Source: Xanthomonas codiaei
GTDB lineage: Bacteria > Pseudomonadota > Gammaproteobacteria > Xanthomonadales > Xanthomonadaceae
Direction of reading: 5' to 3'
Assembly (NCBI RefSeq): GCF_002939785.1
Contig: NZ_MDEC01000013.1
Coordinates: 62,001 to 126,000, forward strand
Length of the DNA: 64,000 bases
Shown here piece by piece: positions 1-8,001 of this stretch (positions are counted from its first letter, which is position 1; each line of letters opens with the position of its first letter). Position numbers and translations under genes: made by a program. The notes beneath the pieces were generated by a model. The model searched no databases, had not been told where the DNA came from, and saw only the letters and a list, made by a program, of their open reading frames with translations.

Positions 1-2
1 TG

Positions 3-1061
3 CTTGGCGATGAATTGGTCAGCGTGCTGCCCGATACGCTGCAACACCGCTTCGACACGCCTGCCGCGCCATCCGCCCAGGCCGACCCCCAGGCCATCAG
101 CGGCATTGCCTCATCCCGCATCAGCTTCAAGCAGACCCTGATCGCGATGACGCTCAATACTGCGCAGCTGGGCATTCTGGGCCTGCTGGTGTGGTGGGCG
201 GTACGCACCGCGCTGAACCCGCTGCGCAGCGTGTCTGACGCCATCGCACAACGCACCGGCCTGGACACCGAGCCGGTCCCGCTGGATCGCGTTCCCGACG
301 AGATCCGCCCACTGATCGATGCGTTCAACACCCTGCTGGCGCGTGTGGAAAAAGCCGTACAGGCCGAGCGCGACTTCGTCGCCGACGCCGCGCACGAACT
401 GCGGACACCCCTCTCGGCGCTGCATGCCTATGCGGAAGTGGCATTGCGCGCGCCCACCTTGCAGGCCAAGGACGCAGCGCTGCACCAATTGCTGGAAACC
501 GCGCGCCGCAGCAACCGGTTGGCCGAGCAGCTGCTGGATCTGGCACGGCTGGATGCCGGCATCAGCTCGGCGGCGTACCAGCGTGTGGAGATGAGCGAAC
601 TGATCTCGCATGTGCTGGACGAGTTCAGCGTGCAGGCCGAGGCGCGCCAAATCGATCTGCACATCGCCGCCGCACCCTGCCTGCTGTGCTGCGACGTGGA
701 TGCGGTCGGCATCCTGATCCGCAATCTGGTCGACAACGCCATCCGCTATGGACGCAGCCACGGCCTGGTGGAAGCGAGTTGCGGCTATTGCCTGCGCGCC
801 GATGTGCCGCATCCGTTCGTGCAGGTCAGCGATGACGGCCCCGGCGTACCGGATGCCGCGCGCGCCTCCATCTTCGAGCGGTTCTATCGTGTGCCCGGCA
901 GCGAGGTGCAGGGCAGCGGCATCGGGCTATCGCTGGTGGCGGGCATCGCACGCCTGCACGGTGCAAGCATCGAAACCTGCGAGGGCAACGAGGGGCGTGG
1001 TTTCTGTGTGCGCGTGGTGTTTTGCGGCGACCACATCCCACCGCAGCCCAAGAGCGGCTGA
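3..1061 (+). CDS. Sensor histidine kinase, C-terminal part (5' end outside window)
   Basis: The reading frame is open to the window edge, so the N-terminus is missing. The visible part begins in the end of the periplasmic sensor region. It continues with a transmembrane helix (nt about 150-210), a HAMP-type linker, a HisKA domain with the phosphoacceptor His codon at 393-395 (motif AAHELRTPLS), and a HATPase_c domain with N box (NLVDNAIRYG), G1 (DDGPGVPD) and G2 (GSGIGLSLV). All catalytic boxes are intact, so it should be an active inner-membrane kinase. The short extracytoplasmic region and HAMP linker resemble the TctE/QseC group. Its response regulator probably lies upstream, outside the window. 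The signal it senses cannot be inferred. Confidence 0.93.
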   Translation, partial: LGDELVSVLPDTLQHRFDTPAAPSAQADPQAISGIASSRISFKQTLIAMTLNTAQLGILGLLVWWAVRTALNPLRSVSDAIAQRTGLDTEPVPLDRVPDEIRPLIDAFNTLLARVEKAVQAERDFVADAAHELRTPLSALHAYAEVALRAPTLQAKDAALHQLLETARRSNRLAEQLLDLARLDAGISSAAYQRVEMSELISHVLDEFSVQAEARQIDLHIAAAPCLLCCDVDAVGILIRNLVDNAIRYGRSHGLVEASCGYCLRADVPHPFVQVSDDGPGVPDAARASIFERFYRVPGSEVQGSGIGLSLVAGIARLHGASIETCEGNEGRGFCVRVVFCGDHIPPQPKSG

Positions 1062-1108
1062 CAAAACCCCTGCGCTCACCGCCAGGCGCGCGGTCGGTGC
1101 CCGTATCG

Positions 1109-1200
1109 GCGTGTACCACCCGTATACCCCGGTTCATCCGCGCGCACTCCTCCGCGCGGTCTGCACCCACCTGACGGCTGCTCGCCACCTGTGTGAGCCG
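1109..1200. repeat. Dispersed intergenic repeat, copy 1
   Basis: This noncoding stretch resembles 10942-11020. Both begin with GTGTACCAC(C/G)CGTA and both contain CCACCTG(A/C)CG(G/A)CTGCTCGC near the end. Copy 2 is about 13 nt shorter in the middle. It lies in the 243-nt gap between the kinase and the next small gene. Function unknown. Confidence 0.45.
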
Positions 1201-1304
1201 GATCCAAACCGGCCACGCGCACCGACACGTCTGCCGGCCGCATCCAATAACTTTCCAAACCTGCCTGCCTACAGTGCACACACCGCACGCATCCAGGATG
1301 CAAT

Positions 1305-1598
1305 GTGATGATGTACTCGCCCCGTTCCACTCCGAGCCCAGCTACCACCCCGGGGCTGTCGACGCCGCGCAGTGCGGCAAACGACGGCCTGACCGCCACT
1401 GTCGGCGATGCACCAGCATTGGCGGATTTCCCCTGCGGCCGCACCGGCATCGGCAACCGCGACATCTGGTGCGCGCTGCCGGATATCCGCAGCGCGCGCA
1501 CGCTGCGCCGCCTGCAGCGCTGGGCCACGCGTGGCGTGTTGTTTGCCGCCTCCGGCCTGGCCTTTGCGCTGGCCCTGGCCAGTGCGCTGCTGCATTGA
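1305..1598 (+). CDS. Small hypothetical protein with a C-terminal membrane segment
   Basis: This is a 97-codon frame that I do not recognise. The first 60 residues are polar and Ser/Pro/Thr-rich. The end (residues about 74-96) is one hydrophobic Ala/Leu helix after an Arg-rich stretch, typical of a single-pass inner-membrane protein with its tail in the membrane. It precedes the DUF3313 lipoprotein gene by 64 nt on the same strand, so the two may be co-transcribed. The start is uncertain because an ATG ATG ATG cluster sits at the 5' end; no clear Shine-Dalgarno was seen. It could be a lineage-specific small protein. Confidence 0.5.
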   Translation: MMMYSPRSTPSPATTPGLSTPRSAANDGLTATVGDAPALADFPCGRTGIGNRDIWCALPDIRSARTLRRLQRWATRGVLFAASGLAFALALASALLH

Positions 1599-1662
1599 AG
1601 CCGGCATGCGCACAGCCGCCATCCCGACCCCGTTCGACTTCCGCCATCGCAGGCCCGTCACC

Positions 1663-2322
1663 ATGTCCCAGCGCCTCATCCGTTGCTGCACGCTCGCACT
1701 CGCCGGCCTTGCACTGGTCGGCTGTGCCAGCACCGGCCCGGTGCCTTACCGCCAGCTGCCCTCGTCCAGCTATCTGCGCCCGCACGACGGCAGCCGCGGC
1801 AATCGCATGCCGTATGCGTATCACAGCGAGGTGGATTGGTCGCGCTACCGCACCGTCATCGTCGAGCCGGTCGCCATTTACCGTGGCCCGGACGCGCAGT
1901 TCGAGAACGTCTCCGAGCAGGACAAGCGCATGCTCGCCGACGACATGCAGCAACAATTCGGCGATGCCATCGCACGGCGCTGGCGCCCCACGTCCTTGGC
2001 CGATCATGACACCTTGCGTATTTGCATGACCCTGACCGGCGCAAAGCCCAGCAAACGCGTACTGGGAACCTTGATGAAGGTGGACCTGGGCGGTGGCTCC
2101 TACAACGCCGTGCAGGCCGCACGCGGCAAGCAAGGCGCATTCTCCGGCTCGGTGAGCTACGCGGTGGAGATCTTCGACGCGCAGACCGATCGCCTGCTCG
2201 ACGCCTATGTCGAAAAGCAGTATCCAAGTGCCATGAACATCAAGGCCAGCCTGGGCGCCTATGACGCGGCAAAGGCAGGGATTCGCAAGGGTGCCGAGCA
2301 GTTGGTTGATGGGTTGGAGTAG
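1663..2322 (+). CDS. DUF3313-like outer-membrane lipoprotein
   Basis: A 219-residue lipoprotein. The start at 1663 is chosen because it gives an ideal lipoprotein signal (MSQRLIRCC, hydrophobic core, lipobox LVGC with Cys at residue 21). The frame extends further upstream without a signal sequence. The mature part contains the pattern VDWSRYRTVIVEPVAIYRG followed by an acidic/Lys helix, which matches my memory of the DUF3313 family of envelope lipoproteins of unknown function. The 3' end runs directly into a heptad tandem repeat only 2 nt after the stop codon, leaving no conventional terminator. Role: probably a periplasmic-side outer-membrane lipoprotein; biochemical function unknown. Confidence 0.8.
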   Translation: MSQRLIRCCTLALAGLALVGCASTGPVPYRQLPSSSYLRPHDGSRGNRMPYAYHSEVDWSRYRTVIVEPVAIYRGPDAQFENVSEQDKRMLADDMQQQFGDAIARRWRPTSLADHDTLRICMTLTGAKPSKRVLGTLMKVDLGGGSYNAVQAARGKQGAFSGSVSYAVEIFDAQTDRLLDAYVEKQYPSAMNIKASLGAYDAAKAGIRKGAEQLVDGLE

Positions 2323-2324
2323 GT

Positions 2325-2429
2325 GGGATTTGGGATTTGGGATTTGGGATTTGGGATTTGGGATTCGGGATTCGGGATTCGGGATTCGGGATTCGGGATT
2401 CGGGATTCGGGATTCGGGATTCGGGATTT
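2325..2429. repeat. GGGATT(T/C) heptad tandem repeat, 15 units
   Basis: There are fifteen contiguous 7-bp units: five GGGATTT, then nine GGGATTC, then one GGGATTT. They start 2 nt after the stop of the DUF3313 gene. The clean block order (T, then C, then T) suggests expansion by slippage within two variants. Related heptads occur at 7891-7980 and 21259-21286. The 3' flank here (GTAGCAACTGCGC) resembles the flank of the 7.9 kb copy. Confidence 0.97.
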
Positions 2430-2755
2430 GGGGTGTAGCAACTGCGCCGTAGGGATAGATCGGGCCCTGATTTTTATTCTTACTGTCGGCGCTTTTCGCT
2501 GCTGATTCTTTACACAGACCACCGGGCACCGCCTTCCCTTCTCCCCCCGGGAGAGGGTGCCCCGCAGGGGCGGATGAGGGCACGCGCCGCGCGCTGCGTC
2601 ATTGCTAGAACGGCACGATCGGCATGTCTTGCTCACTTCGAATCTACGCGCTGCAAGGAGTTCGTCGGTAACGACCCGATGGCTGGTGCTCCGTCGGAGC
2701 AACGCGCTTTACGGAGAGGCCTGTCCACTGCAGGGTAGCGACCACCCTCGCCCAC
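2430..2755. repeat. Gene-free stretch with a Xanthomonas-type intergenic element
   Basis: About 330 nt without a convincing gene. At 2530-2585 it holds a run (TTCTCCCCCCGGGAGAGG, then GTGCCCCGCAGGGGCGG and ATGAGGGCACG) with two short self-complementary blocks. From memory this is typical of a highly repeated xanthomonad intergenic element. Only one copy is in this window, so repetition is not shown here. Confidence 0.4.
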
Positions 2756-2787
2756 AAAAAAACCGGCGCTGTGCGAACAGCGCCGGT
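2756..2787 (-). terminator. Rho-independent terminator of the histone-like gene
   Basis: A perfect 11-bp stem (2762-2772 with 2777-2787, ACCGGCGCTGT arm) closes a 4-nt loop. On the minus strand it is followed by seven U (plus-strand A run 2756-2762). It lies about 45 nt beyond the stop of the minus-strand gene ending at 2831. Confidence 0.9.
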
Positions 2788-2830
2788 CCTCTTTTGATAC
2801 CGCATGCGACACGCCCGATGGCGCCACGCC

Positions 2831-3604
2831 TCAGCGCGTCACTCGCTTGGCAACCTTCTTGCCCACGGCCTTGCGGGCGGCCGTGGTCTTGGCCACTGCA
2901 CGCGTTGCCGGGGTCTTGGTCACCTTGGCCGCCTTCTTCAAGGCCGTCTTGGTCGCCGTCTTCTTCAGCGGCGCTTTCTTGACCGCAGCCTGCCTGGTGG
3001 CAGTCTGCTTGGCCACCGGCGCCTTCTTGGCAAGGCTCTTGGCCGCCGACTTTTTCACCGCTGCGGATTTGGCAGCCGCCTTCTTGGCCGCCGTGCGCGC
3101 ACCCACCGCCGCCACGGCAGTCTTGCGCGCCGCTTTCTTGGCTGCGGTCCTGGCCGTCAATGCAGCGGCTTCGGCCTTGGCGTTGGCCTTGGCGGTCTCC
3201 AGCTTCTGCCTGGTAGCGGCCTTGGTGGTGGCGATCTTCTTCTTGGCCGCGGCACCGGTGTTGCTCAGCGTCTGCTTGGCGGCGTCCCTGGTCGAAACGA
3301 GCTTCTGCTTGGCAGCGTCCTTGGTCGCACTCAACGAGCGCTTGGTCTTGGCCACGCGGCGCTTGACGGCGCCGGCCGCTTCGCCGGCCTTCTCGACCAC
3401 GCGCTGCTCGGCCGTGACCACCGCCTTGCGTGCCTTGGCAACACGCGTCTTGACCTCTTCCACCGCTGCACCGGCCGCTTCCTGCACGTTGTTCACCGCT
3501 TCGCTGGTGGTGCTGGCGAGGGTGTCGGTCAGTTCGGTGGCGGTGCTCTTTACGCTCTCGACGGCGTCGGACAGGGTTGTCGTCACACCATTGCCGTTGC
3601 TCAT
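2831..3604 (-). CDS. Lys/Ala-rich histone H1-like protein
   Basis: A 257-residue, low-complexity, strongly basic protein. Residues 1-60 are acidic/polar and Ala-rich with phasin-like amphipathic helices. From about residue 60 onward it is built of repeated Ala-Lys blocks (AAKKAA, KTAVAA, KKAPLKK), and it ends in KKVAKRVTR. This composition is typical of bacterial H1-like or AlgP-like DNA-binding proteins, and also of polyhydroxyalkanoate granule-associated proteins. The phasin-like N-terminus makes the second reading possible. A strong ribosome site (AAGGAGG) sits 6-8 nt before the ATG. A good terminator follows, so it is monocistronic. The repetitive coding sequence makes its length prone to vary between strains. 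Confidence 0.8.
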   Translation of the reverse strand: MSNGNGVTTTLSDAVESVKSTATELTDTLASTTSEAVNNVQEAAGAAVEEVKTRVAKARKAVVTAEQRVVEKAGEAAGAVKRRVAKTKRSLSATKDAAKQKLVSTRDAAKQTLSNTGAAAKKKIATTKAATRQKLETAKANAKAEAAALTARTAAKKAARKTAVAAVGARTAAKKAAAKSAAVKKSAAKSLAKKAPVAKQTATRQAAVKKAPLKKTATKTALKKAAKVTKTPATRAVAKTTAARKAVGKKVAKRVTR

Positions 3605-3848
3605 AGACCCTCCTTAAGGGCATCAGTGCGGAAAACGCGGGCGATGCGCGAGAGCATGCGAATGCTGAACAGGCATCGGACGAAGCGGACGCTACGCCGG
3701 GCCCCTCGCGCTGTCAACGCGCGGGCAACCCGCGGCTGTGTGCCGCTTTCACCGGCAGTTAAATTGCCGGCTGGCACTCTCGTTCAGCTTGATTTACGCA
3801 GTCCCACGCCCTATTCCTTTTCTCACCGCGTAACCCGGAATCCGTTCC

Positions 3849-5285
3849 ATGCGACCGCTTCCCACCTTGCTGACGCTTTCCCTGGCCGCCGCCTTCGGCG
3901 GCTTCGCCGCTACCGGCATCAACGCCTGGCTGGACAATCGCGCCGAAGCCACGCCAGGCGGCAATGCGACCTTCACCCTGCCGACGGCGGCCGCCTTGCC
4001 GGCGGCCGTCGCCGGCCAGCCGGTGCCTTCATTGGCCCCGATGCTGCAACAGGCGATGCCGGCAGTGGTCAGCGTCAACACCAAGCAGGTGGTACGGGTC
4101 CGCAACCCGTTCTTCGACGATCCCATCCTGCGCCGGCTGTTCCCGCAGGTACCGCAGGACCGCATCAACGAATCGCTGGGCTCGGGCGTGATCATCGATG
4201 CGCAGAAGGGCTACGTGCTGACCAACCACCACGTGATCGAAAACGCCGACGATGTGCAGGTGACGCTGGGCGACGGCCGCACCGTCAAGGCCGACTTCAT
4301 CGGCTCCGATGCCGATACCGATATCGCGCTGATCCGCATCAAGGCCGACAACCTCACCGACATCAAGTTGGCCGACAGCAATCAGCTGCGCGTGGGCGAT
4401 TTCGTGGTGGCGATCGGCAACCCGTTCGGGTTCACCCAGACCGTCACCTCCGGCATCGTGTCGGCCGTGGGGCGCAGCGGGATTCGCGGGCTGGGCTACC
4501 AGAACTTCATCCAGACCGACGCTTCGATCAACCCGGGCAATTCCGGCGGTGCGCTGGTGAATCTGCAGGGCCAGCTGGTGGGCATCAACACCGCCAGCTT
4601 CAACCCGCAAGGCAGCATGGCCGGCAACATCGGACTGGGCCTGGCGATTCCGTCAAACCTGGCGCGCAACGTGGTCGAGCAATTGGTGACCAAGGGCGTG
4701 GTGGTGCGCGGCACCCTGGGCCTGGAAACCCAGAACCTCACCCAGGACATGCTACGTGGGCTGGGCGTGGATTCGATGCGCGGCGCGCTGGTAACGCGCG
4801 TGTTGCCCGGCTCCGCCGCTGCCGCTGCCGGCGTGCAGCCAGGCGATGTGGTGGTGGGCGCCAACGACCAGCGCGTGGACAGCGCCGAAGCCCTGCACAA
4901 CTACGAGGGCCTGCAGGCGGTGGGCAGCGCCGTGACGCTGGATATCCGCCGCGATGGCAAGCCACTCAAGCTCAAGACCACGTTGAAGGAACAGGACCGC
5001 GCGGTGACCGGCGACATGCTGGACCCACGGCTGAGTGGCGCCACCTTCGTGGACCTGCCCGAATCGCTGCGTCAGTCCGGCATCACCGGGGTGATGGTCA
5101 GCGAGGTCAAACGCGGTGGACGCGCGGCAGCCAACGGCCTGGTGTCAGGCGATGTCATCGTGGCCAGCAGCGTGGGCGAGTTCGCCGACCTCGCCAGCTG
5201 GCGTGCCAACTTCCAACGCAAGCCGCAACAACTGGTGGTGCGTATCCTGCGTGGCAACGCGCAATACGACGCGCTCATGCGTTGA
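3849..5285 (+). CDS. Do/HtrA-family periplasmic serine endoprotease (DegQ/MucD type)
   Basis: A 478-residue periplasmic protease and chaperone for misfolded envelope proteins. An N-terminal hydrophobic segment (residues about 5-25) acts as signal or anchor. The trypsin-like domain carries the full catalytic triad: His128 (TNHHV), Asp158 (DTDIALI) and Ser232 (GNSGGAL). Two PDZ domains follow, about residues 270-360 and 385-478, the second starting after the FVDLPE stretch. Length and two-PDZ layout match DegQ/DegP/MucD, not single-PDZ DegS. It is transcribed alone, divergent from the histone-like gene and upstream of an envelope-stress operon. In pseudomonads MucD follows the algU/muc genes; no such genes are seen here. 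Confidence 0.95.
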   Translation: MRPLPTLLTLSLAAAFGGFAATGINAWLDNRAEATPGGNATFTLPTAAALPAAVAGQPVPSLAPMLQQAMPAVVSVNTKQVVRVRNPFFDDPILRRLFPQVPQDRINESLGSGVIIDAQKGYVLTNHHVIENADDVQVTLGDGRTVKADFIGSDADTDIALIRIKADNLTDIKLADSNQLRVGDFVVAIGNPFGFTQTVTSGIVSAVGRSGIRGLGYQNFIQTDASINPGNSGGALVNLQGQLVGINTASFNPQGSMAGNIGLGLAIPSNLARNVVEQLVTKGVVVRGTLGLETQNLTQDMLRGLGVDSMRGALVTRVLPGSAAAAAGVQPGDVVVGANDQRVDSAEALHNYEGLQAVGSAVTLDIRRDGKPLKLKTTLKEQDRAVTGDMLDPRLSGATFVDLPESLRQSGITGVMVSEVKRGGRAAANGLVSGDVIVASSVGEFADLASWRANFQRKPQQLVVRILRGNAQYDALMR

Positions 5286-5401
5286 GGCGGTGTGCACCGT
5301 GACCCGCCTCCACTAACGCCTCCTACACCCCCCCGATGCTATTGCTAGATCACGACCGCACGTGAGTGGCGGCTGCCCTCAATGACCGAAGGAGACATCG
5401 C

Positions 5402-5764
5402 ATGAGCCCCACCAATACCGAACAGCTGAAGGACAACCTGAGCGAAGCCGGCACCCACCTGAAGTCGGCAGCCAGCGCTGCAGGCGAAGCCGTCAAGGGC
5501 GCCACCAGTGCCGCTGGCGATGAGCTCAAGCTCGGCCGCGCCAACGTCAAGGCCGAACTCTCCGATTCCGCCCTGGCCGGCATGGCCGCTGCCGAGTTCG
5601 GCGGTGCCGCCGCCAAGGAGCAGATGGATGTGCTGGTTGCCAAAGGCAACGACCTGCTCGACAGCGCCACCGATCTGATCCGCGAGCGCCCGCTGGCCGC
5701 TTTCGGCGTGGCCTTTGCCGCCGGTTGGGTCATCGCCAAGCTGGCACGCGGCAACGACAACTAA
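5402..5764 (+). CDS. DUF883 (ElaB/YqjD-like) membrane-anchored stress protein
   Basis: A 120-residue protein. The start at 5402 is preceded by GAAGGAG at a good distance; an upstream in-frame extension to 5366 lacks a ribosome site. The long Ala/Lys/Glu-rich helical region (residues 5-95) leads into RERPLAAFGVAFAAGWVIAK, a single C-terminal tail-anchor helix with the RERP motif seen in the DUF883 family. E. coli ElaB/YqjD are tail-anchored proteins linked to stationary phase and ribosome binding. It is the first gene of a three-gene run with the holin-X-like gene 3 nt downstream, matching the yqjD-yqjE-yqjK arrangement. Confidence 0.85.
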   Translation: MSPTNTEQLKDNLSEAGTHLKSAASAAGEAVKGATSAAGDELKLGRANVKAELSDSALAGMAAAEFGGAAAKEQMDVLVAKGNDLLDSATDLIRERPLAAFGVAFAAGWVIAKLARGNDN

Positions 5765-5767
5765 GTC

Positions 5768-6253
5768 GTGAGCGATCAGGCCTCTACCGCTGCCGATTCC
5801 GGCGCGCCGCATGCGCGCCCGGAAACACCGGGACTGGACGAAAGCGTGCGTGCGGTCGGTGCTGCCGGCCGCGCCACGCTGGGCTCGGCCAAGGACACCA
5901 GCCGCGCATTGCGCCGGCTGGTGTCGGCCGATCTGCAGCTGGCACGCAGTGCCTTCGGACGTGGCCTGGCCTGGGCGTGCGTGGCCGTGGTGTTCGGCGC
6001 ATCGTCGTGGCTGTTACTGGCCGGTGCCATCATCGCCCTGCTGCAGCGTGCCGGCCTGTCGTGGTTCCAGGCGATGTTTTTCACCGCACTGGCCAGCCTG
6101 TTGGTGACGGCCATTGCGGCATGGCGGGTGTTCTTCTATTTCGATCACACCGGCATGAATGCAACGCGACGTCAGCTGGTCAAGCTGGGCATCTTCGACG
6201 ACAGCAGCGACGACGAGCCTGCGACAGCGCCAGCCAGTGGAGGCCACGCATGA
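5768..6253 (+). CDS. Holin-X-like (YqjE-type) inner-membrane protein
   Basis: 161 residues, GTG start, beginning 3 nt after the DUF883 stop. An amphipathic N-terminal half (residues 20-60, RALRRLVSADLQLARSAF) is followed by two adjacent membrane helices (about 62-87 and 92-117) and a basic cytoplasmic tail. This matches the Pfam family named 'putative actinobacterial holin-X, GP25/YqjE'. Despite the name there is no sign of phage genes here, so the role is more likely envelope stress together with its DUF883 partner. Its stop overlaps the next start by 4 nt (ATGA), which indicates translational coupling. Confidence 0.82.
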   Translation: MSDQASTAADSGAPHARPETPGLDESVRAVGAAGRATLGSAKDTSRALRRLVSADLQLARSAFGRGLAWACVAVVFGASSWLLLAGAIIALLQRAGLSWFQAMFFTALASLLVTAIAAWRVFFYFDHTGMNATRRQLVKLGIFDDSSDDEPATAPASGGHA

Positions 6254-6633
6254 AGTTCGGCACCTTGCGTCAGCGCGTCGAACGCGCCGAATTCCTGGTC
6301 GAAGGCCGTGCGCAGGAAACCCGTCTGCACTGGAGACAACTGCGCACGACCTGGCGTGCCGGCTGGTCGCCGGTGCGAATCGTGTTGGTCGGCTTCGGGC
6401 TGGGGTTTGTCACCGGCCGCAACGAACCGCAGGCGGCGCTGGGCAGCATCGCCGGCAAATTGGGCGGCATTCCCAAGATCCTGCAGATGATCAGCACCCT
6501 CTCTGCGCTGTTTACTGCGCACCGGGCGCAGGAAGCGTCCGAACAGGCCGAACGCGCCGCCGACAATGCCGAGGAAGTCGCTGCCGATCCTCCGGTCACG
6601 GTGGTGCAGGTTCCGGTGGACCGCGCGGCCTGA
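6250..6633 (+). CDS. YqjK-like small membrane protein, third gene of the DUF883 operon
   Basis: 127 residues. The ATG overlaps the preceding TGA by 4 nt. The N-terminus is basic (RQRVERAEFLVEGRAQETRL). A single hydrophobic segment lies near residues 42-57, a Gly/Ile-rich amphipathic stretch follows, and the C-terminus is a Glu/Ala coiled-coil-like helix. Sequence identity to E. coli YqjK is not evident; the assignment rests on position after the DUF883 and holin-X-like genes. Function unknown, presumably acts with its two neighbours at the inner membrane. Confidence 0.75.
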   Translation: MKFGTLRQRVERAEFLVEGRAQETRLHWRQLRTTWRAGWSPVRIVLVGFGLGFVTGRNEPQAALGSIAGKLGGIPKILQMISTLSALFTAHRAQEASEQAERAADNAEEVAADPPVTVVQVPVDRAA

Positions 6634-6784
6634 GGCCGGCCTTGCGTCCGAAATGGCAGCGGCTGAGGCCGCCACCCGCGCCGTTGCAGTGACACGATGC
6701 GCACAGGCCCTGTGCGCGCTGTTGACGCGTTGTGCCGATAATGGCCCACCGCTGGCAGCACGCCAGTTCGCTGCCAGGGTGCGC

Positions 6785-7891
6785 ATGTCTCTCTCCGTCG
6801 ATTCGCTGGATCCTGCCGCACCGGCAGAGTCGCTTCCGCCGCCACCGGCGCCGCGTCCGCGCGCTCCTGCCTCGCTGGTGGTGCTGGCCACGCTGGCCGT
6901 CGGCTACACGCTGTGGGCAGCGCAGACCATCATCCTGCCGATCATGCTGGCAGCGTTTTTTGCGCTGATCGGCAACCCCATCCTGCGCGGACTGCGCAAG
7001 CTGTACATCCCGCGGTTTCTCGGTGCGTTGCTGGTGCTGTGCCTGGGTCTGGCGGGCACGGTCGCGCTGGCCGCGCAGCTGGCCGGCCCGGCGGCCGAAT
7101 GGGTGCAGCAGGCGCCGCGACAAATGCGCCAGATTGCGCGTGACGTACGCGATTTCACCAAGCCGGTGATGCAGGCCAACCAGGCGGCCGAGAACTTCGC
7201 ACGCGCGGCCGGCGGCGAAGGCCAGCGCGGCGTACAGATCGTGCGCACCCAGATGGACGACCCGTACAAGGCGCTGGTGCGCACGCCCAAGCTGGCCGCC
7301 TCGGTGCTTGCGGTGGTGCTGCTGACCTTCTTCTTCATGGTCTACGGCGAAAGCCTGCAACGGCATGCAATCGCCCTGTTGCCCAACCGACAGCAGCAAC
7401 GCTTCACGACCGAGATCATGCTGGACATCGAGCGCGAGGTGTCGCGCTATGTCCTCACCATCAGCGTGATCAACACCCTGGTCGGCCTGATCTTTGCAGG
7501 CATCCTGTCTGTCCTGCAGATTCCACTGCCGGAGGCCTTGCTGTGGGGCACGGTGGTGGCGCTGTTGAATTTCGCGCCCTACGTGGGCCCGCTGATCGGC
7601 GTACTGCTGATGCTGCTGATGGGCTTTGTGGAGTTCCGCACCACGCTGTCTTCGCTGCTGCCGGCCATCCTGTATCTGGCGCTGCACACCATCGAAGGCC
7701 AGGTTGTCACCCCCATCGTGCTGGGCCGCCGCATGGCGATCTCGCCGCTGATGCTGATCCTGGCGCTGATGCTGTTCGGCTGGCTGTGGGGCATGATCGG
7801 CCTGCTGCTGGCGGTGCCGCTGCTGGTCTGCATCAAGATGGTGCTGAGCCGGGTGGAGGGCATGCAACGCTGGGCGAGGCTGTTGGAGTAG
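6785..7891 (+). CDS. AI-2E / PerM family membrane transporter
   Basis: A 368-residue polytopic inner-membrane protein. The frame extends upstream to 6566, but ATG 6785 (MSLSVDS) begins just before a proline-rich cytoplasmic segment and the first helix, as usual for the family. Helix groups lie at about residues 28-95 and 175-365, separated by a soluble domain (about 100-170). The conserved family segments PEALLWGTVVALLNFAPYVG and the later HTIEGQVVTPIVLGRR are clear. Members export diverse substrates (TqsA/AI-2, Na+/H+ antiport, YdiK); substrate here unknown. An inverted heptad repeat starts at the stop codon. Confidence 0.9.
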   Translation: MSLSVDSLDPAAPAESLPPPPAPRPRAPASLVVLATLAVGYTLWAAQTIILPIMLAAFFALIGNPILRGLRKLYIPRFLGALLVLCLGLAGTVALAAQLAGPAAEWVQQAPRQMRQIARDVRDFTKPVMQANQAAENFARAAGGEGQRGVQIVRTQMDDPYKALVRTPKLAASVLAVVLLTFFFMVYGESLQRHAIALLPNRQQQRFTTEIMLDIEREVSRYVLTISVINTLVGLIFAGILSVLQIPLPEALLWGTVVALLNFAPYVGPLIGVLLMLLMGFVEFRTTLSSLLPAILYLALHTIEGQVVTPIVLGRRMAISPLMLILALMLFGWLWGMIGLLLAVPLLVCIKMVLSRVEGMQRWARLLE

Positions 7892-7980
7892 CTGGGATTG
7901 GGGATTGGGCATTCGGGATTGGTAGAAGCAACCGCGCAAGTGCCGTTGCCAATCCCCAATCCCGATTCCCCAATCCCAAC
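7891..7980. repeat. Inverted heptad repeat forming a long hairpin
   Basis: Left arm 7891-7922 and right arm 7949-7980 are near-perfect reverse complements, both built of GGGATT-type heptads around a 26-nt centre (AGAAGCAACCGCGCAAGTGC at its core). The transcript could fold into a roughly 30-bp stem. It sits exactly between the transporter stop and the HAD gene start (8002). Confidence 0.9.
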
Positions 7981-8001
7981 GCAAGACCGTAAAATCTTGC
8001 G

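Noticed and set aside
2804..5302. 832-codon plus-strand frame over the histone-like and HtrA genes
   Set aside because: It merges the antisense of one gene with the out-of-frame reading of the other. No domain appears.
5768..6253. Prophage holin
   Set aside because: The Pfam family name suggests phage, but the gene lies in a DUF883 stress operon with no phage genes nearby.
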